From the NCBI RefSeq assembly GCF_001659605.2, contig NC_035172.2:18353051-18417050 (forward strand): 64,000 bases of DNA, written 5' to 3'. Below are positions 1 through 11,892 of the stretch, in pieces. A program made the translations under genes and the position numbers. The notes below the pieces were generated by a model. It searched no databases. It was given only the letters and a program-made list of their open reading frames with translations, and was not told the DNA's origin. The first letter of the stretch is position 1. Each line of letters begins with the position of its first letter. This stretch comes from Manihot esculenta. Lineage: Eukaryota > Streptophyta > Magnoliopsida > Malpighiales > Euphorbiaceae.

Positions 1-2964
1 TCTGATACTATCGACACTGGAACTCCATGCAACCTTACTATCTCGTCGACATACACCTGCGCCAACTTGTCCACAGAGTAGTTACTCCTGACTGGAATGA
101 AGTGAGCAGATTTAGTGAGTCTATCCACAATCACCCATATAGAGTCTAGTCTGTTAGACATCGCCGGTAACCCCACTACAAAATCCATAGCTATGTTCTC
201 CCATTTCCACTCTGGAATCGGCAGTGGGTTAAGCATTCCAGCCGGCTTCTGGTGCTCTAGCTTCACCCTTTGACATGTCTCGCAGGCTGACACGAACTGT
301 GCCACTTCTCTCTTCATTGCTGGCCACCAATACACCCTTCTCAGATCTTGGTACATCTTGGTGGCTCCAGGGTGAACGCTATACCTCGCATTATGAGCTT
401 CCCTCATAATGTCTGCCTTCAAACTGCTATCATCTGGTACACATAATCTCTTACCGTGCCGAAGAATCCCCTCACCGTCAAATCTGAACTCTGAACTGTT
501 GCCAGACTGAACAGTCCTGGCAATCTTCACTAACTCGGGGTCTTCGTGCTGTTTCAGAGCCACTTGCTCTAGAAACACTGGTGTCACTCTCATCTGTGCG
601 ATCAAAGCACCTGTACCAGATAACTGCAACTGTAATCCTTCTTCCATGAGTCTATAAAAGTCCTTCACCACCGGTCTTCTCTCTACTGCAATGTGGGATA
701 AACTGCCAAGTGACTTTCGGCTTAAGGCATCAGCGACAACATTAGCCTTGCCCGGATGATACTGGATCTTACAATCGTAATCACTGAGCAACTCGACCCA
801 CCGTCTCTGCCTTAAGTTTAACTCTCTTTGACTTAAGATGTGCTGCAGGCTCTTATGATCCGTATAGATCTCACACTTTACCCCATAGAGGTTATGCCTC
901 CACATCTTAAGTGCAAAGATAACAGCTGCCATCTCAAGATCGTGTGTCGGGTAGTTCAGCTCGTGCTTCTTCAGCTGTCTAGAAGCATAAGCTATCACTC
1001 TGTCATTCTGCATCAACACACAACCTAATCCCACTCGGGATGCATCACAGAACACTGTGAAATCGTCATCACTGAGCGGCAGAGCTAACACCGGTGCTGA
1101 AGTCAACCGTCTCTTCAACTCTGCAAAACTCTCCTCACATTCCTCTGACCACACAAACTTCTGATTCTTCCTGGTCAGTCTGGTCATAGGAGCAGCTATC
1201 TTCGAGAAGTCCTGAACAAACCTCCGATAGTAGCCTGCCAAACCCAGAAAACTCTTGATCTCTGTCACTGTAGTGGGTGTAGGCCAGTTGGCTACTGCCT
1301 CTACCTTCTTGGGATCTACTGTTATTCCTTCCTCTGATACTACATGTCCCAAAAAGGCAATGCTCCTTAACCAGAACTCGCACTTGGAGAACTTGGCATA
1401 CAAGCCATGCTCTCTCAAGGTTTGAAGCACTAGACGCAGATGCTGGGCATGCTCCTCTGCATTCCTGGAGTACACCAAGATATCATCAATAAAGACGATC
1501 ACAAAACGATCCAAGTACTCCCTGAAAACCCTGTTCATGAGATCCATGAATGCTGCAGGGGCGTTAGTCAACCCGAACGGCATCACAAGGAACTCATAAT
1601 GCCCATATCTGGTTCTGAAAGCAGTCTTGGATACATCTCCTTCCCTGATCTTCAACTGGTGGTATCCGGATCTCAGATCTATTTTAGAAAAACAACCTGC
1701 TCCTGCCAGCTGGTCGAATAAATCATCGATCCGAGGTAAAGGATACTTGTTTTTGATAGTGACTTTGTTCAACTGTCTGTAGTCGACACAAAGTCGAAGA
1801 GGTCCATCCTTCTTTCTGACAAATAATACTGGAGCACCCCAGGGTGAGGTACTCGGGCGGATGAAACCCTTAGCTACCAAATCCTGTAACTGCTCTTTCA
1901 ACTCTCGCAACTCTGCTGGTGCCATCCGGTAGGGAGGAATAGAGATCGGTCTGGCACTGGGCATCAACTCAATCTCGAACTCTATTTCCCTATCCGGTGG
2001 TAGTCCTGGAAGCTCTTCAGGAAACAAATCTGGGAAGTCTCTAACAACTGGTACTGAGGATGGTTCTCTAACCTGACTGTCTAGCTCTCTCACAGAAGCT
2101 AGGAACCCCTGACACCCCTTCCTTAACATCCTACGAGCCTGGAGGGCTGATATCAAACCCCTAGGTGTCCTTCTACTGTCTCCTCTGAAAACACACTCTG
2201 ACCCATCCTGGTCTCTGACACAAACTACCTTGTCTCTACAGTTCAGGGTAGCATCATACGTAGATAACCAGTCCATCCCTAGAATGACATCAAAATCTGT
2301 CAACTCTAGAACCACCAGGTCAGCTGGAAGGTATCTACCCTCTATGCACACTGGACTGAACCGACAGACTGACTCTGCCAAAGATGGATCACATTTGGGT
2401 CCACTGACCCATAGAGGACACTCAAACTCAGACACCATCAGACCCAACCTCTCTGTAGCTCTAGAAGAAATGAAAGAGTGAGAAGCACCGGGGTCCATTA
2501 AAGCATACACCTCTGAACACCCAATGATGAGATTACCTGACACCACCGTGTTTGACGTGTCTGCCTCCTGCTGAGTCAGGGTGAAAATCCGTGCTGGGGC
2601 TGACGGACCTGCACCTCGGGAACCCATCCCTGATGAAGAGGCTGCCCCTCTTCCTCTTCCTCTGCCACTGCTTGGTGGTCGAACTGAAGCTGCGAACTGG
2701 ACAACACTACCTGTGGTCATCTGCTGGGATGGTGCAACTAAAGTCGCCTGAGGACATTCCCGTGCATAATGTCCCTCCTGCCCACATCTATAGCAGGCTG
2801 TGGATCCCAACTGACAAGCTCCTCTATGCTGTTTGCCACACCTCTGACACACTGGAAAATCTGCGCCAGAACTGGAGCCACTACTCATTCCCAGACCCGA
2901 CTTAAGCCTGTTCCAAAACTTGCCTCTCTTTCCTCTGAATTTCTCCCATCTCTTCTTACTCGAC
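1..2964 (-). pseudogene. Element A pol: zinc knuckle, protease, RT, RNase H, integrase (partial)
   Basis: This frame follows the frameshift in gag near 2965 and runs off the left edge. Read on the minus strand it shows a CCHC zinc knuckle ([14 protein letters not shown], about 2760-2810), a retropepsin region whose active-site motif reads DPGASHSF (about 2505), and reverse transcriptase with the FIDDILVYS catalytic box (about 1465-1495). RNase H ([17 protein letters not shown]) and the integrase HHCC finger ([15 protein letters not shown]) follow, then the start of the integrase core (MDFVVGL, IVSD at base 1). I noticed no stop while reading through it, but the upstream frameshift separates it from gag and the integrase end is outside the window. 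Family members make one gag-pol polyprotein that copies the RNA and inserts the cDNA. Confidence 0.85.
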
Positions 2965-4084
2965 TAGCCGTACCAGAAGCCTGTGCCTTTGCTTGCTTAA
3001 CTACTCCCTGACTTATGGCACTGGCCTCCATCTTTCTAGCAGCATCCACAATAGAGTGGAAACTTTCCTTCTCCGCATGAAGAATCAAAGAGAAATACCT
3101 GGGATGAAGCCTTGTGGCATATCTCTTTGCCTTCTTCTGATCTGTATCATATGCCTGACCGACATATGGCAACAATTCCAGGAACTTATCTGTATATTCA
3201 TCAACGCTCATCTCCTCCGTCTGTCGCAACTGCTCAAACTCCACAACCTTTAGTTCCCTGGAACTGTCAGGAAAAGCCCATCCAGCAAAGTCGTTGGCGA
3301 ACTCTTCCCATGTCATACTCTCAAGTCTCGGGTCCACATAGTTCTTGAACCATTCTCTAGCTTTCTTACACTTTAAAGTGAACCCTGCCATCTCAATGGC
3401 TCTACAGTCATCTGCTCCCAACTCACTTGTTATCATTCGGACTGCACTGAGATACTCAAAGGGATCATCTCCTGGATTGAATTTAGGAGCATCCAACTTT
3501 AAGTACTCGGTCATCTTCACCTTACTTCCCCCTGAAGAACTGGGTTGCTGTGCTTCTACAACAGGGGCTACTGGTTCAGGTGGTGGTGGTGGAGGAACTG
3601 GTTCCCTCACTTCAAGCTGTACTGGACTGGGATGAATAGGTGGGGGTGGATACATGTGATATGGTGGATAGAAGGAAGGATAGGGCATATATGGCATGTA
3701 GGGTGGATATGGAGCAAAGCTAGAGTAATCCGACGTGCCTCCCATCGGATACTCTGGGCCCTGAGGAAAGGGTGGATAGCCAAACCCCGAGGCCTGTGCG
3801 CCTCCCTGGGACTCCCCCATACCTTCTTCTGACCTTCCTACACCCATGCTTGCATCTCTACTCTGCTCCTCTTCCATCACATCTCTTTCTTCTACTGATC
3901 TTCCCCCTCTGCTTACTCCTCTCCTGCTCTCGTCAGAAGACCTTCTAGGGTCTCGTGACGTTCCTTCCCTGCTTGACCTGTGAGATCTTGCCCTTGGCAA
4001 GGCAGGTGGACGAGCAGCTGTACCCTCACTTACAGGTGGGGCTCCAGTCAATCTCGCGGATCGACGAGTTCCTCTCATCTTCAC
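2885..4084 (-). CDS. Element A Gag (capsid-like), frameshifted at its C-terminal end
   Basis: This 399-residue frame begins [14 protein letters not shown]; siblings D and F start at the MRGT methionine, so the real start may be at 4078. An Arg/Ser-rich N-terminus is followed by a Tyr/Pro-rich stretch (about residues 95-150) and a retrotransposon gag domain (about 190-350) with [15 protein letters not shown] and [11 protein letters not shown]. Gag forms the cytoplasmic particle that packages element RNA. After about residue 375 the frame leaves the family consensus: a 1-bp change near 2965 puts the zinc knuckle in another frame. In sibling F gag, knuckle and protease share one frame, so this is damage and not a normal gag/pol boundary. 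Confidence 0.85.
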   Translation of the reverse strand: MKMRGTRRSARLTGAPPVSEGTAARPPALPRARSHRSSREGTSRDPRRSSDESRRGVSRGGRSVEERDVMEEEQSRDASMGVGRSEEGMGESQGGAQASGFGYPPFPQGPEYPMGGTSDYSSFAPYPPYMPYMPYPSFYPPYHMYPPPPIHPSPVQLEVREPVPPPPPPEPVAPVVEAQQPSSSGGSKVKMTEYLKLDAPKFNPGDDPFEYLSAVRMITSELGADDCRAIEMAGFTLKCKKAREWFKNYVDPRLESMTWEEFANDFAGWAFPDSSRELKVVEFEQLRQTEEMSVDEYTDKFLELLPYVGQAYDTDQKKAKRYATRLHPRYFSLILHAEKESFHSIVDAARKMEASAISQGVVKQAKAQASGTASRVRRDGRNSEEREASFGTGLSRVWE

Positions 4085-4284
4085 TCTCTGGAAAACAACA
4101 AATCACATAACACATAAGCAACACATCAAAACCATGCACATGCATAAATCATGGCATTGCACATCAGCATATAGACAGGCCTAACATCCTATCCTTGTGG
4201 ACATGTTTTCCTATGATGCTTGACCTGCTAACCCTCGCTATGAGCCCAACTCTCTCTCTATAGGTCCGACCATGTGAACCTAGG

Positions 4285-4296
4285 GCTCTGATACCA
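4285..4296 (-). other. Primer binding site of element A (initiator tRNA-Met)
   Basis: The minus strand reads TGGTATCAGAGC three bases inside the LTR edge. This is the standard plant match to the 3' end of initiator tRNA-Met and sets the minus orientation of element A. Confidence 0.9.
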
Positions 4297-4299
4297 ATC

Positions 4300-6467
4300 T
4301 GTAACAGCCCGGAAACCGAACTGCCACCGGCACTAGGATCCAGATCGAATTAAGGTCGCCGGGACCCGTAGTAAGCCTGCTATCCTGTCTGTATACCTGT
4401 GGCATCCCATACATGATCATACATTTTCTGTCAAACATAAAAACTTTTCTTCATTCCAAGACTTAACCTGTGCATGCACTCTCTCTGTTCTCTACCAATC
4501 CCTACTAGAGCTCCTCATGGCTCTAGGCGGATCAAACTCATAATGTTAAGCCTGGTTTTGCTCATAAACATACAACACTAAAGAAACATACATAAACTGA
4601 TCATGTGACTCCACAAAGGGATTACAACTCTTATAAGTCAAGCACCATTCTATACACTGTACATATACACTATCTCGTGACATTTTACTTGTCCACACTA
4701 GCTATTACAATACTCTGTACTCTTCCTGTACCCTGCTGAATTCTCTCTGACCTCTGAACCTGCACAACTGGAGTTAGGGGAGAGGGATGAGCTACTATAG
4801 CCCAGTGAGTAGAAATAGTAATCAAATAATAGGTGATAAAACATGCTCGCATGAAATGCATCACATCACAAGTAATCACATCACCTCGGCCGGACGGATC
4901 AAAACTCCCTCTATCTCATTTGGGGTACCGGAGTACCATGTGCCTGGTCCCCGTAGGGCTGTTCCAGGTCTTTGTGCCTGGTACCCGTAGGACTGCTCCA
5001 GGTCTTTCCTCTGAGGGCTAATGAATCCTCACGAAGTCCGTGCCGTCTCACATAAGCAATGTACAAGGAGCCATGCCAAGTACAAGGATAGATGCAATGC
5101 GTCATATTCGTGTCCACTAATGCACTCACCCTAGAGCATATTCATGATGCATGAAGCATGATAAAAGATTCAGTTCTCATCTTAAAACATTAAGTTAAGT
5201 TCCACTCACCTCTGGCTATCGCTGAACGGACTCTGCAGGTTCTGACACTGGCCTCACTGCTGACTTCCCTGATTCCTCTGGTCCGTACCTACACAGGTGG
5301 ACTCAAATGAGGGACCAAACTCACTCAAGAACATCTCTAAGAAACTCCCCAAAACCCCTCTAAACAATCCTAAAACCAGCACATAAAACATGCAAAAGAA
5401 AGCTGGACAGGGCACTTTCGGCGGCAGGTTCGGCGGCCGAAACCCCACTCCAGAGACGAAACTCATGCATGTTCGGCGGCACCTTCGGCGGCCGAAGGTC
5501 TCGTCCAGAGACGAAACTCACACACTTTCGGCGGCCGAACTCCCTCTTTCGGCGGCCGAAAGTCCCTTTCTAAACCGAAAGCCTAGCTTTCGGGGGCAAC
5601 CTTTGGCAGCCGAAACTGCGTCCACAAGGGGTTCGGCGGCTGAACCTTCCTTCGGCGGCCGAACCTGGTTTTGCCCGAAGGGCAGAACCCTGCTCTGTGT
5701 CATGCAACCTGTGCCCAAACACCTACAAACATGCATAGCAACTACTCCCAACTAGCATATACACATATATACGCACAAAGGGGTCTAAAACTACCCTAAA
5801 ACCCCAAACAAACATAGCACATCACACTTAAACATGCTTGAACACCACAAATCACCAAAAACCTCACCTAAACCTAAACATGCATACTACCCATACAAAC
5901 TTCATAAAACCTTTCAAAAGCATCAAAGAAGCTCAGGATCTTCACTTACCTCGTAAACAACTTGAGGATGAAGGATCCTAACGTGGAGATATGAAGAAGA
6001 GCTCTTCCAAAGCTCCTTGCTTCAAAACTTGGTTCTTTTGCTCAAAACCTTCAAAAGTCACCAAAACTCTTAAAACTCTTGAAAGATTTGATGAAAATCA
6101 TGGAAAACATGAAAGTCAACGTAGGAGAGGCTGGAACTCACCTCTGGCTGCAAGTGGAGGAGAAAATACCCTCCTCTCACCGACCTTTGGCCCTTTTATA
6201 GGTGGCTGGCCAGACCACCTTCGGCAGCCGAACGTGAAGCCGAAACCATGCAATGTTCGGCGGCCGAAAGTGACCTTCGGCGGCCGAACCTTTGCATTTC
6301 TCCCTTATTGCTTTTCTTTCAACACTCAATGCTTTTAATACTTCAAAACATGAAAACAAGTGAAAATACCTTAGCAAACATATGTATTACCCTTCTTGAG
6401 GGTTCCGACACCCGAGATTTCACCGGACTACCGGAACTCCGATGCCGGACTCGAGCCGGGTATTACA
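4300..6467 (-). repeat. 5' LTR of element A
   Basis: A 2168-bp LTR starting TGTAATACCCGG and ending TGTTACA on the minus strand. A TATA box (TATAAAAGG, 6192-6200) follows two or three copies of the palindrome TTCGGCNGCCGAA at 6215-6290. A second cluster of the palindrome lies at about 5417-5665 in the transcribed leader. The middle section (about 4920-5010) has duplicated CCCGTAGG(A/G)CTG-type units that belong to a different LTR subfamily from D, F and G. Confidence 0.9.
6194..6200 (-). promoter_or_regulatory. TATA box of LTR A
   Basis: The minus strand reads TATAAAAGGGCC next to a conserved GGCCAGCCACC block. The same block and TATA box recur in LTRs B, C, F and G. Confidence 0.7.
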
Positions 6468-6690
6468 GAAATGAGTTTTTGAATAAAAACACCCTTGGAG
6501 GAAACTCAGGTTCGGCCGCCGAAACTCAAGGTTCGGCCGCCGAACATGCATGCATTTCGGGTGAGCCTTAGGCCCCCGAAGGCATAAGTGAGGGAAGCCC
6601 AGGTTCGGCCGCCGAACCTCAAGTTCGGCCGCCGAACATGGCATGCATGCGGAGGCACGTTCGGCCCCCGAACGTGGCCTGGCCAGCCAC

Positions 6691-6697
6691 TATAAAA
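6691..6697 (+). promoter_or_regulatory. TATA box of LTR B
   Basis: CCACTATAAAAGGGTCCC lies about 20-150 bp downstream of a cluster of TTCGGCCGCCGAA palindromes. It is equivalent to the TATA boxes of the other chromovirus LTRs. Confidence 0.7.
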
Positions 6698-7867
6698 GGG
6701 TCCCTTAGCCGAAAACGGGCGAGCTTTTTCCCCATTTTCGGCCAAGGTGAGCTCTCCGCCGTCCCTCACCGATCTTTGATGTTTTTCCTCTCGATCTTTC
6801 AAGATTTTCATTTGTTTTAACTTTGTTTTGAAGATTTGAGCTTTTGAGCAAAGTTTTGGAGCTTGGAGGTTCAAGAACCCAATCTCTCCCACCTCCGAGT
6901 TTTAGGTCATCTCTCTCTCGATCTTCAAGAGGTAAGAGCCGATCTTAAGCTCATTGTATGTTTTAAGTAAGTTTTAAGTAGATCTATGGGGGTAGAATGC
7001 ATGTTTAGGTTATAGTTATGTTTATGGGTTTTTGATGAGTTTTTGAACAATGTGACTTGTAAATGTATGTTTGATGTGTTGTAGTTGGGGTTTAAGGTAG
7101 TTTGAGACCCCTAGGAGCTTGTATGCATGTTTTGGTTGAGCTAAATGCATGATGGTATGAGTTGGAGGCATTTGTGCATGTTTGAACCAAGTTTCTGCCC
7201 TTTGGGAGAAACCAGGTTCGGCAGCCGAAAGGACTTTCGACCGCCGAACCCTCTTGTGGAAGCAGCCTTCGGCTGCCGAAGCTTGCCCCCGAAAGGAGAC
7301 TTTCGTCTCTGTCTGGGAGTTTCGGCCGCCGAAAGTGCCGCCGAACATGCATGAGTTTCGCCTCTGTCTGGGAGTTTCAGCCGCCGAAGGTGCCGCCGAA
7401 CCTGCCTGACTTTCGGCTCTGGAGGGACTTTCGGCCGCCGAACCTGCCGCCGAAAGTGCCCTGTCCAGCCTTCCTTTGCATGTTTTTGCATGATTGTTTT
7501 GAGGTGTTTTAGGGGGGTTTTTGGGGGATGTTTTTAGAGTTATGTTCTAGTTGTTTGGTCCCTCATTTGCGTCCACCTGTGTAGGTTTGGACTCGAGCAA
7601 CTGAGGACCCCAGCAGTGAGTTCAGCTGCTTCTGAGTCAGTAGAGCTTCAACCAGAGGTGAGTAGAATAAACCTTTATGTTTTTAAAGCAAATGAATCAC
7701 AGTTGAGCATGTTCATGCATCATGAATGCCATGTGATGAATTAGGCTGTTTGCATTAGAATTCACGAATATGTTGCATTGCATTTATGATGTTGATGTGG
7801 ATGGATTATTGAATGATCCTTTAGTCCTCATATGGTATGATGATGCTACGGCATGATATGGTATGGA

Positions 7868-8015
7868 AGTCCAGGTTGTACCCATTCTACGTCCCTGGCA
7901 CTATGTAAGAGAAAGTCCAGGTTGTACCCATTCTACGTCCCTGGCACATTGGTATGTATGATATGTTATGTTAAGAGAAAGACCGGTTGTACCCATTCTA
8001 CGTCCCGGCACTTTG
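7868..8015 (+). repeat. Three direct copies of a GGTTGTACCCATTCTACGTCC unit in LTR B
   Basis: Units start near 7872, 7918 and 7984, each followed by C(T)GGCAC. The same units recur in inverted orientation in LTRs D, F and the 45875 solo LTR, with two or three copies each. They lie in the downstream half of the LTR and vary in number between copies. Confidence 0.75.
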
Positions 8016-8658
8016 GAATGTAGAGGACTATTGGTGACAATACCATCCGAGATGTGATTTGTTGTGATGTGTTGCATTACATGATGGCATGAGATTTTAA
8101 ATGTTGTTTTCTATTATTCTGCTCACTGGGCTCTAGTAGCTCACCCCTTTTCCCTAATCCCCCAGGATTGCAGGTACGGGCTAGACAGGGAAGTCAAGAA
8201 GAGTAAAGTCTTATGTTTGTAATAGATAGATAGTGGACATGATAAATTGTATAATGATGTAAAGTTTGAATAGTCATGTTATGTATAATGATATTGAGGA
8301 TTAGAGGTTGTGCTTGACCCTATGTATTTTGTTATCCCTTATATTACATGATCTTAGATGTTTGATGATGTTTATGTTTAGCCAACTCAACACATGTTAT
8401 GCCACCCATTGGGGGCATTGATGAGATCCCACAGAGGGGTCAAGTTTATGATTATGACTATGTTCAGTGCATGCACAGGTTGAGTTTGGTGTATGATAGA
8501 ATGTGTGAAAGAAAAGTTTTAATTTTTATGTATGTTGTTGATCATGTATGGGATTAAACAGGTTTACAGGTTACATGTCAGGCTTGCTACGGATCCCGGC
8601 GGCCTTAAGCTGATCTGGATCCTAGGGCCGGTAGCGGTCCGATTTTCGGGTCGTTACA

Positions 8659-10152
8659 TCACCCATCTCAGACGGACGGATTCAAAAATCCCTCTGTTCT
8701 GTGCCCGGCCCGCGAAGGAGCTCCTCAGGACTTTATTACGCACCCTATGGTGCTTTGTGCCCGGCCCTCAATGGGGCTCCTCAGGACTTTACTCGGAGGG
8801 CTAATGAATCCAAGCTATGTCCGATCCGTACAAGCATAGAATAATGCAATGCGTCACATTAGTGTAGTCTAGTGCACTCAACCTATTACATATCATGATG
8901 CATGGAACATGCTGAAAGCATTTAATTTCTCAATTTAAAACATTAAGTTTTAGTTCCACTCACCTCTGGCTGACTCTGAACTGACTCTGAATACTCTGAA
9001 GCAGTGCTCACTGTTGCTCTCTTCGGTTCCTCTAGTCCGTTCCTACACAGGTAGACTCAAATGAGGGACCAAACTAACTCAAGAACAACTCTAGAATACT
9101 CTCCAAAACCCCCTTAAAACATCCTAAAACAATCAAGTAAAACATGCAAAAGAATACTGGATAGGGCACTTTTGGCGGCAGGTTCGGCGGCACTTCGGCT
9201 GCCGAAAGTCCTCTCCAGAGACGAAAGTCCCTAACCTTCGGCGGCACCTTCGGCGGCCGAAACAACCCTCCAAAGCCGAAAGTCCAAACTTTCGGGGGCA
9301 AGCTTAGGCAGCCGAAACCACCTCCTTAGCATGTTCGGCGGCCGAACCCTCCTTCAGCGGCCGAAACTGGATTCGCCAGTAAGGCAGAACCCTGTTCTGC
9401 TTCATGCAAAACTTACCCAAACTTCACTCAAATATGTAAACCACAATTCCACAACCTGCATATACTCAAGTATAGGCACAAAGGGGTCCAAAACTAACTT
9501 ACAACCCCAACAAACATCACAACTCAACACATAAGCATGCTTTAACCACAAATCACCCAAAAACTCAACTTAACCTAAACATGCATCTCTACCCATAAAA
9601 CTCCATAAAACCTTCATAAAACATGAAAAGAAGTTCAGGATCTTCACTTACCTCTTGAAAACGAGAGGATAAACGATCCCAACGTGGAGATATAGAGCAA
9701 CTCACCCTTAAAGTCTCCAAACTTCAAAACTTTGGTTTTTAGCTCAAAACCTTCAAACAATCATGAAAACGTATCAAAACTTTGAAAGATTTAAAGAAAA
9801 CATGAAGATCACCCAAGGAAGATCATGGTCTCACCTCTGTATGAGAAAATGGAAGCAAACCTATCCATTTCACCGACCTAGGGCCTTTTATAGGTGGCTG
9901 GCCAGACCACCTTCGGCGGCCAAACATGAAACCAAAACCATGCAACGTTCGGCGGCCGAACCTCACTTTCGGTGGCCGAACCTTGCATTTCTTTCTTGGC
10001 TCTTTTCTTTCAAAACTCATTTCTTTTTACACTTAAAACATTCAAACCTACTAAAATTCTTTAGAACAACATCTCTACTACCCTTCTAGAGGGTTTCGAC
10101 ATCCTCCACCGGACAGTAGAATTCCGATGCTAGACTCTAGCCAGGTATTACA
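8659..10152 (-). repeat. LTR C, chromovirus LTR missing its 3' half
   Basis: A minus-strand LTR starting TGTAATACCTGG at 10152 and running down to 8659. There it is interrupted by the end of LTR B, in the middle of a segment matching about 41250 in the 40692-42677 solo LTR. It belongs to the subfamily with a CCCGGCCCGCGAAGGAGC segment. The TATA box is near 9890 (CTATAAAAGGCC on the minus strand), with palindromes on either side. The missing half is expected to the left of the window. Confidence 0.85.
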
Positions 10153-11786
10153 AAGGGAGACAAGGAAAGAAGGAGAGTAACCTTGGTGCATACACTTTTC
10201 ACTGCAATGCTTCAAAGTAGGGGTCTAGAGTAAGAGCTTAAGTGGAAATAAAGGATCAATTAGCAAAGAGATCTTGTTTGACTAAGTTTATTTGCTTGAG
10301 GACAAGCAAAAGGCTAGGTGTGGGGGTATTTGATAGAGCCAAATTTAAACCATTTTATCATGTTGTTATTAATATTAATTTATGCTTTTTCTACTTAATT
10401 CTGTGGTTTTAATCTTATTTTGCAGAAAATGGTGTAAAGAGGTAATTTGGTGAAAATGCTCTTAAAACTGCCTAAAAAGGGATAAAGGAGAACAAGCTTG
10501 TTGCCCAAGTCAAGTTGCAGCTGAAGTGAAGATAAATAAGAAAAGTGCTAAATAAGGAAAGTGGTAAATAAGGAAAGTACATTCAGCAGAGTAATTTGAA
10601 ATTCAAATTTCAAATCTCCAAGAAGTCTTTCCCTTATTTAAGAAGCCAAATCTTAAGAAGATGCACATTCAAAATTCAAAATTCAAAATTCAGCTTGTTT
10701 AGGAAGCCAAATCTCAAGAAGACATACTTGCCCCCAAGTAATCAAGACATACTTGCCCTCCAAGTAATCAAGACTCAAAATTCAAAATTCAAAAGAAGGC
10801 TCCACCTCATCAAGGAGACCTAGGGCAACACTTTCAACTATAAAAACACACATAAGGAGCCGCCCTATGCTTTTTCTACTCTCCCTTGGACACACATACG
10901 GGATTGCAAATGGCCACATCTCTTCTTCATCTCTTTCTTTATTTTTGGTTTTGTTTCAGCCATGAGTGGCTGAAACTCTTTTTTTTTCTAGTTAAAGATT
11001 AGGTGAAAGTTTGGTTGTTTTATGGATTGGGAGATCTGAACATACATTGTTTATCTTTTATTTTTCAATATTTATGCAATTTCATACTTAATTCCATTAT
11101 TGTTTTGTGGTTTAGATCAATGGGCCCATTGATTCTTGATTGCAAAGTAACAATTTGTTAGTTTGGATAGTTTTAAGTCCGTAATTGCTTGGATTATTTA
11201 AACACAAATAACTCTTGGTATAAAAACTAAGGAAATTGCATGATCTAGCAATATCACCACGCGTTTGGATAGCTAGAATTAGGTCTCTCTATTTCTTAAT
11301 ATAATTGACGGTTGTTAGATGCCAAAGGCCCAAGGACGTTCCTTGGCAACTTGTTGATTAGTAATTAATTAGAAGACGTTCCCTAATTAATTTATGCTTA
11401 AGGAGGGATATGATGGTGAGAAGCGTCTTCCATCTCGATAACTAATTTATTGAATCAAACAAAGGAACCTAAGTGTCAATGATCAATCCCAACAACTAAA
11501 GTGGATCCAATTCTTCAACTAGAGCTTTTCTCATATTCGAATCTTCTTTACTTTTGTTATTTGCTTTACTTTATTGCTTTCCATAGTAGTTTAATTCATC
11601 AATCTCAAAACTCCCCTTTTATTTACTTTCAGTTTATTTACTTTCAGTTGTTTACTTGGTCTTGATAAGGAAAATAGGTAAGTATCAATTCCCTGTGGAT
11701 TCAATTCTTTTGCCACTATCTACAGTTGTAAAATTGTTGATAATCAAAAAGGTTATTTTTTACCGGCTTCGACAACCGCACAGTCA
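10153..11786 (+). mobile_element. Tat1: 3' end and 3' LTR of a Tat/Athila-type retrotransposon
   Basis: The first 178 bp match the 3' internal end of Tat2 at about 53975-54150, including the purine tract AGGTGTGGGGG. The LTR runs from TGATAGAGC (10331) to GCACAGTCA (11786). It has a TATA box (CTATAAAAACAC, about 10838), runs of ATTCAAA, and the conserved end CCGGCTTCGACAACCGC. The 5' part of the element is cut off by LTR C at 10152. I see no coding capacity here. Confidence 0.85.
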
Positions 11787-11892
11787 TCCATCTTGATGTG
11801 AATTGTTTGTGTTGTGACGTATTTCATACAAGCATATGTTTATTAAACTGTTTTTTTTTTATGTTCTGCTCACTAGGCTCTTGTAGCTTATC
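11787..11892 (+). repeat. LTR E, left fragment
   Basis: About 100 bp of a plus-strand chromovirus LTR (GATGTGAATTGTTTG ... GTTCTGCTCACTAGGCTC). It matches LTR B at about 8055-8145. It is cut on the left by Tat1 and on the right by element D. Its last five bases TTATC are the target duplication of D. It continues at 21715. Confidence 0.8.

Larger units (their letters stand above)
1..6467 (-). mobile_element. Chromovirus A (Ty3/gypsy, Tekay/Del-like), cut by left window edge
   Basis: A minus-strand LTR retrotransposon. Reading leftwards it has a 5' LTR (6467-4300), a primer binding site next to the LTR, then gag, protease, reverse transcriptase, RNase H and integrase up to base 1. Its 3' LTR must lie to the left of the window. 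The LTR is bounded by TGTAATACC and GGGCTGTTACA and abuts the interior of plus-strand LTR B, so A appears to have jumped into B. The clade call rests on the initiator-Met primer site, the long 2.2-kb LTR and the chromodomain-like tail seen in sibling copies D, F and G. Confidence 0.9.
6468..8658 (+). repeat. LTR B, chromovirus LTR missing its first ~130 bp
   Basis: A plus-strand LTR ending GGTCCGATTTTCGGGTCGTTACA. Aligned by eye with the complete LTR of element G (58415-60665), it begins about 130 bp inside. The missing start is explained if element A inserted there; the first five bases (GAAAT) are the predicted target duplication. It contains a TATA box, two palindrome clusters (about 6510-6670 and 7215-7450), and a triplicated CATTCTACGTCC segment. 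No internal element sequence follows, so it is a solo LTR or a remnant. Confidence 0.85.

Noticed and set aside
10331..11786. Tat1 as a solo LTR with its own target duplication.
   Set aside because: The flanks GTATT and TCCAT differ, and the left flank is Tat internal DNA with a purine tract, so it is the 3' end of a larger element.
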